This document shows, piece by piece, positions 1 through 8,462 of a stretch of DNA of 64,000 bases. The position numbers were made by a program, and so were the translations under genes. Position 1 is the stretch's first letter, and every line of letters starts with the position of its first letter. Below the pieces are notes generated by a model that saw only the letters and a list, made by a program, of their open reading frames with translations, was not told the DNA's origin and did no database searches. Source of the DNA: Luteipulveratus flavus (GTDB lineage Bacteria; Actinomycetota; Actinomycetes; Actinomycetales; Dermatophilaceae); the NCBI RefSeq assembly GCF_029439465.1, contig NZ_JAROAV010000012.1, positions 31,161 through 95,160 on the forward strand, given 5' to 3'.

Positions 1-846
1 AAGATCCTCTCCATCCAGTCGTCCGTGGCGTACGGGCACGCCGGCAACAGCTCGGCCGTCTTCCCGCTGCAGCGCCTCGGTCACGAGGTCTGGCCGGTCT
101 ACACCGTGCACTTCTCGAACCACACCGGGTACGGCCAGTGGAAGGGTGTCGTCTTCGAGCCGTCGACCGTGGCGGACGTCATCAGCGGCATCGAGGAGCG
201 CGGCGTCCTGCCGGAGTGCGACGCCGTACTGTCCGGCTACCAGGGCGCGTCCGCCATCGGCGAGGTCATCCTGGACGCGGTCGCGCGGGTGAAGGACGCC
301 AACCCGCGAGCCGTCTACTGCGCCGACCCGGTGATGGGCGACGTCGGCCGCGGCTTCTTCGTCCAGCCGGGCATCCCGGAGTTCATCCGCGACCGTGTCG
401 TCCCGGCGGCCGACATCGTGACGCCGAACCAGTTCGAGCTGGAGTTCCTCACGGGTTCGGAGATCCACTCGGTCGCCGACCTGCTCGGCGCCGCGCAGCA
501 GCTGCGGTCCAAGGGGCCGGAGACCGTGCTCGTCACCTCGGTGCAGACCGACGAGACGCCCGCCGACTCCGTCCAGATGGCCGTCGTCACCGGGAAGGGC
601 GCCTGGTCGGTGACCACCCCACTCCTGCCGCTGTACGTCAGTGGGGGCGGCGACGCGACCGCGGCGATCTTCCTCGCGCACGTGCTCTCGGACGGTGCTG
701 CCGTCGCGCTCGGCAGGACGGCCGACTCCGTGTTCAGCATCATCGAAGCGACGCACGAGGCGGGGACCCGGGAGCTCCAGCTCGTCGGTGCGCAGGAGGC
801 GATCGCGCACCCGCGGGACCGGTTCGAGGTGACCCGCCTGGGCTGA
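1..846 (+). CDS. pdxY: Pyridoxal kinase PdxY, 5' end cut by window
   Basis: Phosphorylates pyridoxal (and related B6 vitamers) with ATP in the cytoplasmic salvage route to pyridoxal 5'-phosphate. The reading frame is open from base 1 and starts KILSIQSSVAYGH, the conserved N-terminus of PdxY, so probably only the initiator Met lies outside the window. The family markers YGHAGNSSAVFP and FSNHTGYGQW near the start, CDAVLSGYQG, the DPVMGD block and a C-terminal GGGDATAA anion-hole/catalytic Asp motif are all present. The 281 visible residues match the usual PdxY length. No downstream partner; the next gene begins 77 bases later with its own ribosome binding site. Confidence 0.95.
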   Translation, partial: KILSIQSSVAYGHAGNSSAVFPLQRLGHEVWPVYTVHFSNHTGYGQWKGVVFEPSTVADVISGIEERGVLPECDAVLSGYQGASAIGEVILDAVARVKDANPRAVYCADPVMGDVGRGFFVQPGIPEFIRDRVVPAADIVTPNQFELEFLTGSEIHSVADLLGAAQQLRSKGPETVLVTSVQTDETPADSVQMAVVTGKGAWSVTTPLLPLYVSGGGDATAAIFLAHVLSDGAAVALGRTADSVFSIIEATHEAGTRELQLVGAQEAIAHPRDRFEVTRLG

Positions 847-923
847 GCGCGCCCAGTGCTCGGCCGTACGGCCGGGCGTCGGGAGCGGTTGACGCCGCCC
901 GGCCGCGGGAGGACCGTGAGCAG

Positions 924-1736
924 ATGGCCCTGCAGATGGCCGCCCACAGCTTCGAGCAGGTGGGCGAGCTGCGAATCCATCCCAGCCCCAAACGCGTTCG
1001 GGCGTTCTTCGGTGGCCGACCGATCGTGGACACCACGCAGGCGATCGTCGTCTGGGAGCCGCGACGCGTCGTCCCCTCGTACGCGGTGCCGCTCGTCGAC
1101 ATCGACGCCCAGCTGGTGCCGGCCACGAGTCGTGGCGGCGAGGAGCACGCAGTCATGATCGGAGAGGGACCGCCCGTCCTCGATCCGAGCACCGGCTTCT
1201 CCGTCCACACGACGCCGGGCCAGTCGTACGACATCGACGTCGGGACGGTCCTGGACCAGGCCGCGTTCGCGCCCGAGGACCCGGACCTCCAGGGGTACGC
1301 AGTGCTGGACTTCGCGGCCTTCGACGAGTGGCGGGACGAGGACGAGGTGGACGTCGTCCACCCGCGCGACCCGTTCTCGCGGGTGGAGTGCCGGCGCAGC
1401 AGCCGCCACGTGGTGGTGGAGAGCGACGGCGAGGTGCTGGCCGACTCCCACGCCCCGATCATGCTGTTCGAGACGCTGCTCCCGACCCGGTACTACCTGC
1501 CCCGGGACGACGTCCGGATGGACCTGCTGACGCCGAGCGACAGCCGAACCGGTTGCGCCTACAAAGGATTCGCGTCCTACTTCAGCACGGCGACGGTGCC
1601 GGACATCGCCTGGACGTACCTGGACCCGGAGCACGACGCCGCCCCGGTGAAGGACCTGATCTGCTTCTACAACGAGCGGGTGGACATCACGGTGGACGGC
1701 GATCGGCTGGAGCGACCGACGACGCCGTGGTCGTGA
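924..1736 (+). CDS. DUF427 domain protein (tandem domains)
   Basis: 270-residue protein carrying two copies of the DUF427 beta-rich fold, roughly residues 15-110 and 160-255. The first has HPSPKRVRAFFGGRPIVDT and the second has SRHVVVESDGEVLADSHAPI followed by LPTRYYLPRDDV and GCAYKGFASYFS, which is the typical DUF427 core. Start chosen at ATG 924 because GGGAGGA lies about 10 bases upstream; an in-frame ATG at 936 is an alternative. The biochemical role of DUF427 is not established, so no function is proposed. Cytoplasmic by absence of signal or membrane segments. Confidence 0.85.
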   Translation: MALQMAAHSFEQVGELRIHPSPKRVRAFFGGRPIVDTTQAIVVWEPRRVVPSYAVPLVDIDAQLVPATSRGGEEHAVMIGEGPPVLDPSTGFSVHTTPGQSYDIDVGTVLDQAAFAPEDPDLQGYAVLDFAAFDEWRDEDEVDVVHPRDPFSRVECRRSSRHVVVESDGEVLADSHAPIMLFETLLPTRYYLPRDDVRMDLLTPSDSRTGCAYKGFASYFSTATVPDIAWTYLDPEHDAAPVKDLICFYNERVDITVDGDRLERPTTPWS

Positions 1737-1748
1737 TCGCGCCGTCCG

Positions 1749-2186
1749 TCACCCGAGCGAGAAGGCGATCGCCGGTGGCCGGAGGCGAGCGCACCGAGGG
1801 CCGCCTCGCTCGTCGGTGAGCTCGACGGTCGCGACCAGCCGGCGTCCGGGTGAGTCAGCGATCTCGACGAGCTCGCGGTCGACGGCGCCGAGCATCAGCT
1901 TGGCCCGCCGGAACATCGCGAACTCGTCCCCGTCGACGTCGCCCCAGGTCAGGTAGACGAAGCGGTCGCCCCGCCTGCCCTGCACCGCCGGACCGGCGAA
2001 GTCGAGACCGTCCGCGCTCCGGCGGAGCGCGATCTCGACCTGCCAGGTCGCTGCCTCGGCATCGCCGGGCACGAGGTCGGCCGGCTTCCTGCCGACCTGG
2101 ACGCCCACGTGCACGTTGGTGGCGTTCCCGTCGCTGTGCGCGAACGACCGACCAGGCAGGTGACGGCCGCGGATCTCCAGCAGCAT
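1749..2186 (-). CDS. DUF5990 family protein
   Basis: 145 residues. The start MLLEIRGRHLPGRSF, the middle NVHVGVQVGRKPADLVPGDA and the block GPAVQGRRGDRFVYLTWGDV followed by FAMFRRAKLML are the recognisable DUF5990 signature, a small cytoplasmic family of unknown function common in actinobacteria. It converges on the DUF427 gene with a 12-base gap and follows the small gene at 2196-2555 on the same strand by 9 bases, so those two may be co-transcribed. No catalytic motif can be named. Confidence 0.8.
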   Translation of the reverse strand: MLLEIRGRHLPGRSFAHSDGNATNVHVGVQVGRKPADLVPGDAEAATWQVEIALRRSADGLDFAGPAVQGRRGDRFVYLTWGDVDGDEFAMFRRAKLMLGAVDRELVEIADSPGRRLVATVELTDERGGPRCARLRPPAIAFSLG

Positions 2187-2195
2187 GCCGCTCAG

Positions 2196-2555
2196 TCAAC
2201 CAGGCCTGTCGGAGACCCCGCGGCTGGTCGGAACGCCCTCGCGGTCGGCAGACCCGCCGCGACGCTCGTAACGCCAGGCCGGCCTCGCTCTGGTGGTGAG
2301 CCAGCCGCCGTTGCGCGCCCACCACCAGTCCGGCGGGAATGCGTTGGCAGGTTTGACGACCAGGTGCGCCGGCAAGCGCCGTCCGGCGTTGTCGCGTGCG
2401 ACCAGATCACGGGACGGGGCCGCTCCGCTGGGCCGCAGCTGTCTGCGGTGCGACCGCAACGCGTGGGCGAGGTCCTCGCGGACGTCCACGGTCGCCCAGG
2501 CTCGGTCGACGGCTGCGTCGAAGCCGGCGACGATGCTCAACGGGTTCTGCGTCAT
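2196..2555 (-). CDS. Small hypothetical protein
   Basis: 119 residues from the ATG whose complement is at 2553-2555. Not recognised. It has a plausible helical N-terminal half (MTQNPLSIVAGFDAAVD, VREDLAHALRSHRR), a Trp-rich stretch PPDWWWARNGGWL, and an Arg-rich tail. It ends 9 bases before the DUF5990 gene on the same strand. Codon third positions are GC-rich as expected for a real gene here, but several other frames are open too, so the call rests on strand order and a believable start. Confidence 0.45.
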   Translation of the reverse strand: MTQNPLSIVAGFDAAVDRAWATVDVREDLAHALRSHRRQLRPSGAAPSRDLVARDNAGRRLPAHLVVKPANAFPPDWWWARNGGWLTTRARPAWRYERRGGSADREGVPTSRGVSDRPG

Positions 2556-2695
2556 GCGGTCAGCATCGCCGCCCGACGTGCCCACTCGTGCCGGGCGCGG
2601 AGCGACTGTGGACGACGTCGCGCTAGCCACGGGGATGTGGACGGTCGGTGAGCGCGACCGCAACGTGTGGGCGAGGGAGGACGGCGGGTCGGTCG

Positions 2696-2766
2696 TTGCT
2701 GTGCACTGGTGCGCCGGGGCGGCCACCGGGCGGAGGCGATCGGTGGCAGGCACCAGTGCACAGCAA
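2696..2766. repeat. Perfect 17-bp inverted repeat with 37-base loop
   Basis: TTGCTGTGCACTGGTGC at 2696-2712 is exactly mirrored at 2750-2766. It lies in the only stretch near here without a gene (2556-2842). The core GTGCAC-TGGTGC contains its own short palindromes. There is no T-run, so simple intrinsic termination is not obvious. Confidence 0.7.
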
Positions 2767-2842
2767 TCGTCGAAGACCATCGGCGGCCGACTGACGCCCA
2801 TCGGCCGCGGGCGCCGAGGGCCGGGCCGCCGGCGGGGGCTGA

Positions 2843-3967
2843 TCAGGTCGGTCGTGCGCCGCCGCCCAGTGGGCGGCCGTCGAGACGGCGGGCCATCGTG
2901 ACGTCGTCGCGCGTGCCGAACGAGAACTGGAGACCGCCCGGGAGCCGGCCGGTCTCTACGTACCCGACGCCCGCGTAGAAGTCGCCGAGGCCGGTGCCGC
3001 CGCGGTACGCGATCTCCGCGATGGCCCGCCCGTGCGAACGAGCACGTGCGTGCAAGGTCGAGATCAGCAGTCGCCCCAGGTTGCGACCCTGCAGGTCCGG
3101 GTCGACCATCACCCGCAGGAGTGTCGTGCGGTGAGCGAGCTTGGGGTCGTCCGGCAGCGTCACGAACCCGAAGCCCAGCAGCGGGCCGTACGCGTCCGGG
3201 TCGGCCCATGACGCCAGGGTGGGCGCGGCGATGCGCACGAGCTCGGCCCGGCCGGACCGGCAGTCGACGAGGTGGGCGTCCAGGGCGGCGGCCACGTCCG
3301 ACCGCGGTGCGTCCTTCTCGAAGCCGACGGCACCGCCCGCTCCGTTGACGCGGACCCAGAGGTCGAGCACCTCGTCGTACGCGGCGCTGCCGGGCTCGAC
3401 CGGTCCGACGACGGTGTCCGGGGCGCGCAGCAGCCGGGAGTCCGGCTCGTCGGCCGGGTCGTGCTCCGCGCGCCAGGGGCCGATGTCGGTCATCCCGACA
3501 GCGCGGGCGGTGTGCAGGGACGGCTCGTTGCGTGGGTTGATCCGGCAGGTCACCATCAGGCCCGGGACCCACTCAAGCGCGAAAGCCGTTGCGGCAGAAC
3601 CGATCTGCCGCGCGTACCCGTGACCGCGAGCGTCCGGGGACAGGCGGTAGTAGAGGTTGAGCGAGTCCTTGCCGGGGCCTGGCGTCCGACGTACCCCACC
3701 GATGCCGACGGGCACGCCGTCCGCGAGCCGCTCGGCCACCCAGTAGCCGTACCCGTCCCGCTCCCAGGCGTCCGCCCACGTGTGCATGACCTCGCGGGCG
3801 CCGACGTCGTCGTACGGCTGCTCGTTCATGAGCGCGTACCCCTCGGCGGCCGTGTGCCAGCCCCGGATGTCCGCGCGGTCGGCGTCCTCGTGCCGCAGCC
3901 GCCGCAACCGCAGGTCGCGGGTGGCCGACTCGGCGACGTGTGCGGGAGGGCGGCGGGCGGCGTCCAT
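2843..3967 (-). CDS. GNAT N-acetyltransferase with two GNAT domains
   Basis: 374 residues containing two acetyl-CoA-dependent N-acetyltransferase folds. The N-terminal half (about 15-170) has LNLYYRLSPDARGHGYARQI, a motif-A-like R/Q-x-x-G-x-G/A loop, then NPRNEPSLHTARAVGM. The C-terminal half (about 190-355) has LLRVMVDPDLQGRNLGRLLI, again a pyrophosphate-binding loop, ending in DFYAGVGYVETGRLPG. Tandem GNAT proteins in actinobacteria act on small molecules or aminoglycoside-like substrates; the acceptor here cannot be read from sequence. The gene stands alone, divergent from the secreted propeller gene. Confidence 0.88.
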   Translation of the reverse strand: MDAARRPPAHVAESATRDLRLRRLRHEDADRADIRGWHTAAEGYALMNEQPYDDVGAREVMHTWADAWERDGYGYWVAERLADGVPVGIGGVRRTPGPGKDSLNLYYRLSPDARGHGYARQIGSAATAFALEWVPGLMVTCRINPRNEPSLHTARAVGMTDIGPWRAEHDPADEPDSRLLRAPDTVVGPVEPGSAAYDEVLDLWVRVNGAGGAVGFEKDAPRSDVAAALDAHLVDCRSGRAELVRIAAPTLASWADPDAYGPLLGFGFVTLPDDPKLAHRTTLLRVMVDPDLQGRNLGRLLISTLHARARSHGRAIAEIAYRGGTGLGDFYAGVGYVETGRLPGGLQFSFGTRDDVTMARRLDGRPLGGGARPT

Positions 3968-4037
3968 GGCGCGAGCCTAGGTGGCGACCTACTCTCGAGA
4001 GATGGCCAGTGGGGACTGGCCGACAGGGAGGTACGTC

Positions 4038-4946
4038 ATGAAGCGCACTCTGATCGCCGGCATCGTGCTGATGGTCACCGCGGGTACGGCACTCGTCCCG
4101 GAGGCAGGCGCCTCCACCACAGCGGACGGACCCACCGGCCGGTTGCTCTACGTCGACCTGACCGCGTCCACCGACAGCGGCGGGCCGCTGCGCAGCGCCA
4201 CACCGAGCGGCGGCAGCGTCCAGGACCTCGGGAAGGAGGTCAGCTGGTACGCCTCGCCGTCCTACTCACCGGACGGCACCCAGATCGCCTACACCGGGGG
4301 TGACATCGGCTTCTCGGTCATGCTCATGAACGCCGACGGCACCGGTGACCATCGCTTGATCGACGCGCCGTGGGCGCCGGCCTACCCACGCTGGAGGCCG
4401 GACGGGCGGGCGATCGTCTTCCAGTACGACGGCATCGCCCAGGTGCCGGTGACCGGTGGGCCGTTCACCCAGCTCACCCCGAAAGGGAGGTACGAGCTGA
4501 TGGCGTCCTGGGCGCCGTCCGGAAAGGCGTTCGCGACGGCGGCGCCGGTGGAGCCGGCCAACGAGCCCGACCCGTCGACCGGATCCGTACGGATCTGGGC
4601 GCCACGAGGTCAGACGGTCAGGAAGATCTTCAGCCTCCCGGGTGCCATGCGGGTGGACTGGAGCCCGGACGGTCGCACCATCGCCGCCTCGGCCAATGGC
4701 GACCTGTACTTCGTCGACTCGCGCTCCGGTGCGGTCCGCCGCATCACCAACACTCCCGGCGCCCAGGAGCGCGACCCGATCTGGTCACCGGACGGCAGCT
4801 GGCTGGCGTACTCCGTCGACCCGACCGACGTGACGGACAGCCCGCCGTCCTCGGCGTCCACGATCTGGTTCATGGACAGGAACGGCGGTAACCGACGCAC
4901 CGCGGGAGTCCACGGCGTCGCGACGTCCTGGCGGTCCGGCGGCTGA
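4038..4946 (+). CDS. Secreted TolB-like (PD40) beta-propeller protein
   Basis: 302 residues. MKRTLIAGIVLMVTAGTALV, ending near an AGAS site, is a Sec signal peptide, so the start is placed at ATG 4038 behind GGGAGG rather than at upstream in-frame codons. The mature part has repeated PD40/WD40-like blades: SYSPDGTQIAYTG, RWRPDGRAIVFQYDG, SWAPSGKAFAT, DWSPDGRTIAASANGDLYF and IWSPDGSWLAYSVD. Such propellers usually serve as periplasmic or extracellular binding scaffolds; no enzyme domain follows. Monocistronic by context. Confidence 0.85.
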   Translation: MKRTLIAGIVLMVTAGTALVPEAGASTTADGPTGRLLYVDLTASTDSGGPLRSATPSGGSVQDLGKEVSWYASPSYSPDGTQIAYTGGDIGFSVMLMNADGTGDHRLIDAPWAPAYPRWRPDGRAIVFQYDGIAQVPVTGGPFTQLTPKGRYELMASWAPSGKAFATAAPVEPANEPDPSTGSVRIWAPRGQTVRKIFSLPGAMRVDWSPDGRTIAASANGDLYFVDSRSGAVRRITNTPGAQERDPIWSPDGSWLAYSVDPTDVTDSPPSSASTIWFMDRNGGNRRTAGVHGVATSWRSGG

Positions 4947-4999
4947 GCCGGCGAGCGGATTCGGGCCCCGGACCGGTCCGGGCCTGCGAGCATGGCCGG

Positions 5000-5767
5000 A
5001 TGGCGGGATCCGAGACACCGATCACCAGGCACGCTGGGATGCCCGACGCCGACCGGGTGACCGACGTCGCACCCACGACAGACGTCGTACCTGAGACGGA
5101 CGCGGGGCCTGCGACGGGTGCGGCGGGGTCGTACGGGCAGGACGTCCGGCTCGGCGGGCTGGTCACGATGCTGCTGTGGGACATCGGTCTGCCCGTGCTC
5201 GCGTACTACCTCGGCCGGGCCTCGGGGCTCAGCACGTTCAACGCGCTGCTCCTGGGCACGGTCGTCTCCGCGCTGCGTCTGCTGTGGGTGGTGTGGCGGA
5301 CCAAGGAGCTGGACGCGTTCGCCGCGTTCATGCTGTTCATCTTCTCGGCGGGCACGATCGCCTCGTTCGTGACCGGCGACCCCCGGTTCATGCTGCTGAA
5401 GAACGCGGCGCTGACGCTGGTGGCGGGGCTGGTGTTCCTCGCGTCCTGCCGGTTCGGCAAGCCACTCTGCTACGCCGTGGCGCGCCGGCTGGCCGGCTCG
5501 GCGGAGTCCCGCGCGGACCTGGCCCGCGGTTGGGACGAGTCGGCCGACTTCCGGTGGATGTTCCGGATGCTGTCGGTGTTCTGGGGGCTCGGGCTGATCG
5601 CAGAGGCGCTGGTCCGGGTGGTGATCATCTACGCGACCTCGGTGGACGTCGCCGTCGCCGCGTCGGTGGCCGTGCAGGTCGTGGCCTTCGTGGTGATGAC
5701 CGCGGTGACCATCCGCTCCATCAAGAAGGCCCGCTCCCAGGCAACGGCCCCCGCACCCGCCGGCTGA
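5000..5767 (+). CDS. Multipass membrane protein, VC0807-like
   Basis: 255 residues. After an acidic/Thr-rich N-terminus of about 45 residues come roughly six membrane segments: LVTMLLWDIGLPVLAYYL, a second around NALLLGTVVSALRLLWVVW, FMLFIFSAGTIASFV, LTLVAGLVFLASC, a C-terminal pair including VSVQ-like VAASVAVQVVAFVVMTAV. A conserved-looking loop RGWDESADFRWMFRML sits before the last pair. This layout resembles proteins annotated as VC0807 family; no function is assigned. Start at ATG 5000, with ATG 5039 (MPDADR) possible. It converges on the VWA gene across a large palindromic repeat. Confidence 0.7.
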   Translation: MAGSETPITRHAGMPDADRVTDVAPTTDVVPETDAGPATGAAGSYGQDVRLGGLVTMLLWDIGLPVLAYYLGRASGLSTFNALLLGTVVSALRLLWVVWRTKELDAFAAFMLFIFSAGTIASFVTGDPRFMLLKNAALTLVAGLVFLASCRFGKPLCYAVARRLAGSAESRADLARGWDESADFRWMFRMLSVFWGLGLIAEALVRVVIIYATSVDVAVAASVAVQVVAFVVMTAVTIRSIKKARSQATAPAPAG

Positions 5768-5778
5768 CCACCGCACAC

Positions 5779-6009
5779 CCGCCGGTCGAGCCCCATACAC
5801 CCCGCCGGTCGAGTAGGGCCGGAGCCGCACACCCGCCGGTCGAGTAGGGCCGGAGCTTGCGGAGGCCCGTATCGAGACCAGGTGACCGCGTGCGGCTGGT
5901 CTCGATACGGGCCTCACTTCGTTCGCCCTACTCGACCGGCGGTATGGACCGGTTCGCCCTACTCGACCGGCGGTAGGGACCGGTTCGCCCTACTCGACCG
6001 GCGGAGGGT
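5779..6009. repeat. Intergenic palindrome cluster, GGTCGAGTAGGGC type
   Basis: Between convergent genes. An outer arm at 5833-5850 (CCGCCGGTCGAGTAGGGC) pairs perfectly with 5925-5942, and an inner arm at 5864-5880 (GGCCCGTATCGAGACCA) pairs perfectly with 5897-5913, giving one long two-stem structure. Extra half copies of CGCCGGTCGAG flank it on both sides. Likely acts as a bidirectional terminator; same family recurs at 10310, 26019 and 57383. Confidence 0.85.
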
Positions 6010-6012
6010 GAC

Positions 6013-8076
6013 TCACTGGCCGTTCGGGGGTGGCCAGCCCTGCTGGTTCCAGCCCTGACCGATCGAGCCCGGGTCCTGAGCCGGCGCGTTCTTGCGGCGC
6101 ACCGCCATCCAGACGCCGCCGCTCACCAGCGCCAGCAGCAGCACCGCACCGCCCGCGATCAGCGGCAGCATCGGCAGGCCGTCGTCGTCGCCGGCGTCGA
6201 CCGGGGCCGCCGCGGCGGGCGTCGAGTCGTCGGTCGGCGTGGAACCCGGGGTCGAGCCGTTCCCCGTACCGCCCGGCGTACTGGACGGGCTCGGCGACGG
6301 GGTCTCGTCCTCGTCCGGGGCGGTCGGCTGGACCGCGCCCGGCTCGCCGTACGTGGGCTGCCCGGTCGGCGTACCCGTCACGTCTCCGCGGATCAGGAAG
6401 CTCACCGGACCACCGCCGGCCGCGACGTCCTCGGCGGCCACGGCGATGAAGTAGTCGCCGCCCAGGTAGGAGGGGCTGCCGTACGACTCACGGTTGCGCC
6501 AGGTGACCTGGCGGGTGTCGCTGGCGATGTCCTGCCGGTCGTCGGTGTACTCGCTCAGGCTGACCGAGTCGTACCCGGAGAACGACTGGCGCTCGGGGTT
6601 GAACAGGCCGAGCCGGACGCCGAGGAACTTGCCGGAGGTGCCCAGCGTCGAGCGCATCTGCAGGGACGGCGGCGCGACGTTGGCGCGGGCGACGAGCTTC
6701 TGGCCGTACTGCACCGGCACCTTGAAGATCTGCACCTCGCCCGGCAGCAGCGTGCCGCTGTACGTCGTGTTCGGCGTGATGCGCGGCGCGTCGCTGAAGC
6801 CCGCTCCGCCCGTGGTCGGCGTGCCGGTCAGGTCGTACGTCCAGTCGCTGTCCGGGGAGGGGTCGTCCTTGGACGGCGCGGGCAGCGAGGGCACGTTGGT
6901 GACCGGGCGCTCCTCCACGACGCGCAGCTCGAACGGCATCGCGTCCTTGCCGAGCGTCTGCTGCGGCCGGCCGCCGCCCTCGGTGGTCACCTTGATCGTG
7001 AGGTTCTCGACGTGGCCGCACTCCGTGTCGTTCGCGTCCACGCGGGCGACGGCGCCGATCGGCATGGCGGTGGTGCGCCAGTCCGAGCTCCAGGTGGAGT
7101 CGTCGGCGAAGCACGAGTCGCCGTCGGTGCGGCGGACCGCGACGCCGAGCGTGTGGCCGGAGTCGTCCCGGGTGACCGGCCGGCCGGCGACCGACACGTG
7201 CAGGGTCGTGCCCGGTGTGTGCTTCACCTGGTAGTAGCGCTCGTCCTTGTTCTCACCGATCTTGGAGACCCACTGGCCGGGTGTGACGACCGGCGCGCCG
7301 TCGATGATGGGCGTCCCGTTGACGGGTTTGCCGCTCACCGAGAACGGCCGAAAAGCCCTGGTGGACAACGTCTTCAGGCTCGCGGTGAGGTCCTGCGCGT
7401 TGCTCGCGTCGTAGTACGAGCCCCGGCCGACCGTCGCGATGCACTGCAGGTCCTTCTGCGCCTTGCCGCTCACCCGGAAGCCGACGACGTCGATCTTGAG
7501 GTCGATGCCCTGGTCGGCGATCTGCTGGGCGATCTGGCACGGGTCCGGGCTGCAGGTGTCCTCGCCGTCGGAGACCAGGATCATGCTGCGCTTGCCGGTG
7601 GTTCCGAGGTCGCGGGCGGCCTGCTGCATCGCGTACGCCATCGGGGTCTCGCCGTACGGCTTGTACCGGTCGACCGCCTGGTTGAGGACGGCCTGGTTGC
7701 CGGTGCCGATCGGGACGGACAGCTGGGAGTCGGTGCAGGCGCTCGGGCTGGTCTTGTCCTCGACCGTCGCCCCGAAGACCCGCATGCCCGCCTGGGCACC
7801 GGACGGCAGGCCGTTGACGACCTGGTGCAGCGCGGTGCGGGCGGACTCGATCTTGGGTCGACCGGTGGCGTCCGGAGCGCTCATCGAGCCGGACGAGTCG
7901 AGCAGCATCATCAGCCGGCCGCCGTCGGTCGGCGCGGTGGAAGGGGCAGTGGTCTGGGCGGTGATGCCGGCCGGGGTGGCCAGGTACGGGGTCGCGGACG
8001 CGGCGGGCGTCGTACCGGCGAGAACACCGAGGCCGCAGGCCGCGACGAGTGGGGCGGCGAAGGGGCGACGTGCCAT
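6013..8076 (-). CDS. Secreted, membrane-anchored VWA-domain protein
   Basis: 687 residues. MARRPFAAPLVAACGLGVLA and an ASA cleavage region form a signal peptide (start chosen at the ATG ending at 8076, with AGGAG about 8 bases upstream). A von Willebrand factor A domain follows, with an intact MIDAS motif D60-S-S-G-S and a later ILVSDGEDTCSPDPC, so metal-dependent ligand binding is expected. The rest (about 240-610) is beta-rich, then a Pro/Ser/Thr-rich linker, one membrane helix (PLIAGGAVLLLALVSGGVWM) and a basic cytoplasmic tail. The topology is that of a cell-surface adhesion or assembly protein. Monocistronic; its ligand is unknown. Confidence 0.88.
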   Translation of the reverse strand: MARRPFAAPLVAACGLGVLAGTTPAASATPYLATPAGITAQTTAPSTAPTDGGRLMMLLDSSGSMSAPDATGRPKIESARTALHQVVNGLPSGAQAGMRVFGATVEDKTSPSACTDSQLSVPIGTGNQAVLNQAVDRYKPYGETPMAYAMQQAARDLGTTGKRSMILVSDGEDTCSPDPCQIAQQIADQGIDLKIDVVGFRVSGKAQKDLQCIATVGRGSYYDASNAQDLTASLKTLSTRAFRPFSVSGKPVNGTPIIDGAPVVTPGQWVSKIGENKDERYYQVKHTPGTTLHVSVAGRPVTRDDSGHTLGVAVRRTDGDSCFADDSTWSSDWRTTAMPIGAVARVDANDTECGHVENLTIKVTTEGGGRPQQTLGKDAMPFELRVVEERPVTNVPSLPAPSKDDPSPDSDWTYDLTGTPTTGGAGFSDAPRITPNTTYSGTLLPGEVQIFKVPVQYGQKLVARANVAPPSLQMRSTLGTSGKFLGVRLGLFNPERQSFSGYDSVSLSEYTDDRQDIASDTRQVTWRNRESYGSPSYLGGDYFIAVAAEDVAAGGGPVSFLIRGDVTGTPTGQPTYGEPGAVQPTAPDEDETPSPSPSSTPGGTGNGSTPGSTPTDDSTPAAAAPVDAGDDDGLPMLPLIAGGAVLLLALVSGGVWMAVRRKNAPAQDPGSIGQGWNQQGWPPPNGQ

Positions 8077-8462
8077 CGGGATCAGCTCCTGAGGGGTTTG
8101 CGCTAGCAAATTTACAGAAGCAAAGACGGGCCTCGGGTCGGACGGGTTCCACGCAGATGCCGGCGGGCTCGACGCGGATCAGCGACGTCGATGTGTGACA
8201 GAAGGTGCGCCATGGCGCACTCTTCGGCACAGGTCAGCGGCGCGGATCGCCGGCGCCTCCGGGCCGGCCTCGCCGCTTGTCTGCGGTGACGGCTCCCGGG
8301 GAGGACGAGGAGGCGATCGCCGCGTCTGACCTGGTCTTCGGTGTGGGCTAGACGGCTGGATACATCGGCAGCGTGCGTCAGTCGCCGGTTCGGGCGTGTT
8401 CCGTACGAACTCGTCGGAGCAGCCCTCTTTACAACGTTGTCGTCCAAGGGCAAGGTCCGGTC
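8077..8462. other. Divergent promoter region with several palindromes
   Basis: 386 bases between the VWA gene and the beta-helix gene. It holds TTTGCGCTAGCAAA (8097-8110), just upstream of the VWA ribosome binding site, a perfect 16-base palindrome GTGCGCCATGGCGCAC (8205-8220), and ACAACGTTGT (8431-8440). No protein-coding frame in it is convincing. Confidence 0.5.
8431..8440. promoter_or_regulatory. LacI-family-like operator core
   Basis: ACAACGTTGT is a perfect palindrome 22 bases before the start of the beta-helix gene. This sequence is the usual core of LacI/GalR-family operators. No LacI gene is in the window, so the regulator would be elsewhere. Short, so chance occurrence is possible. 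Confidence 0.35.
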
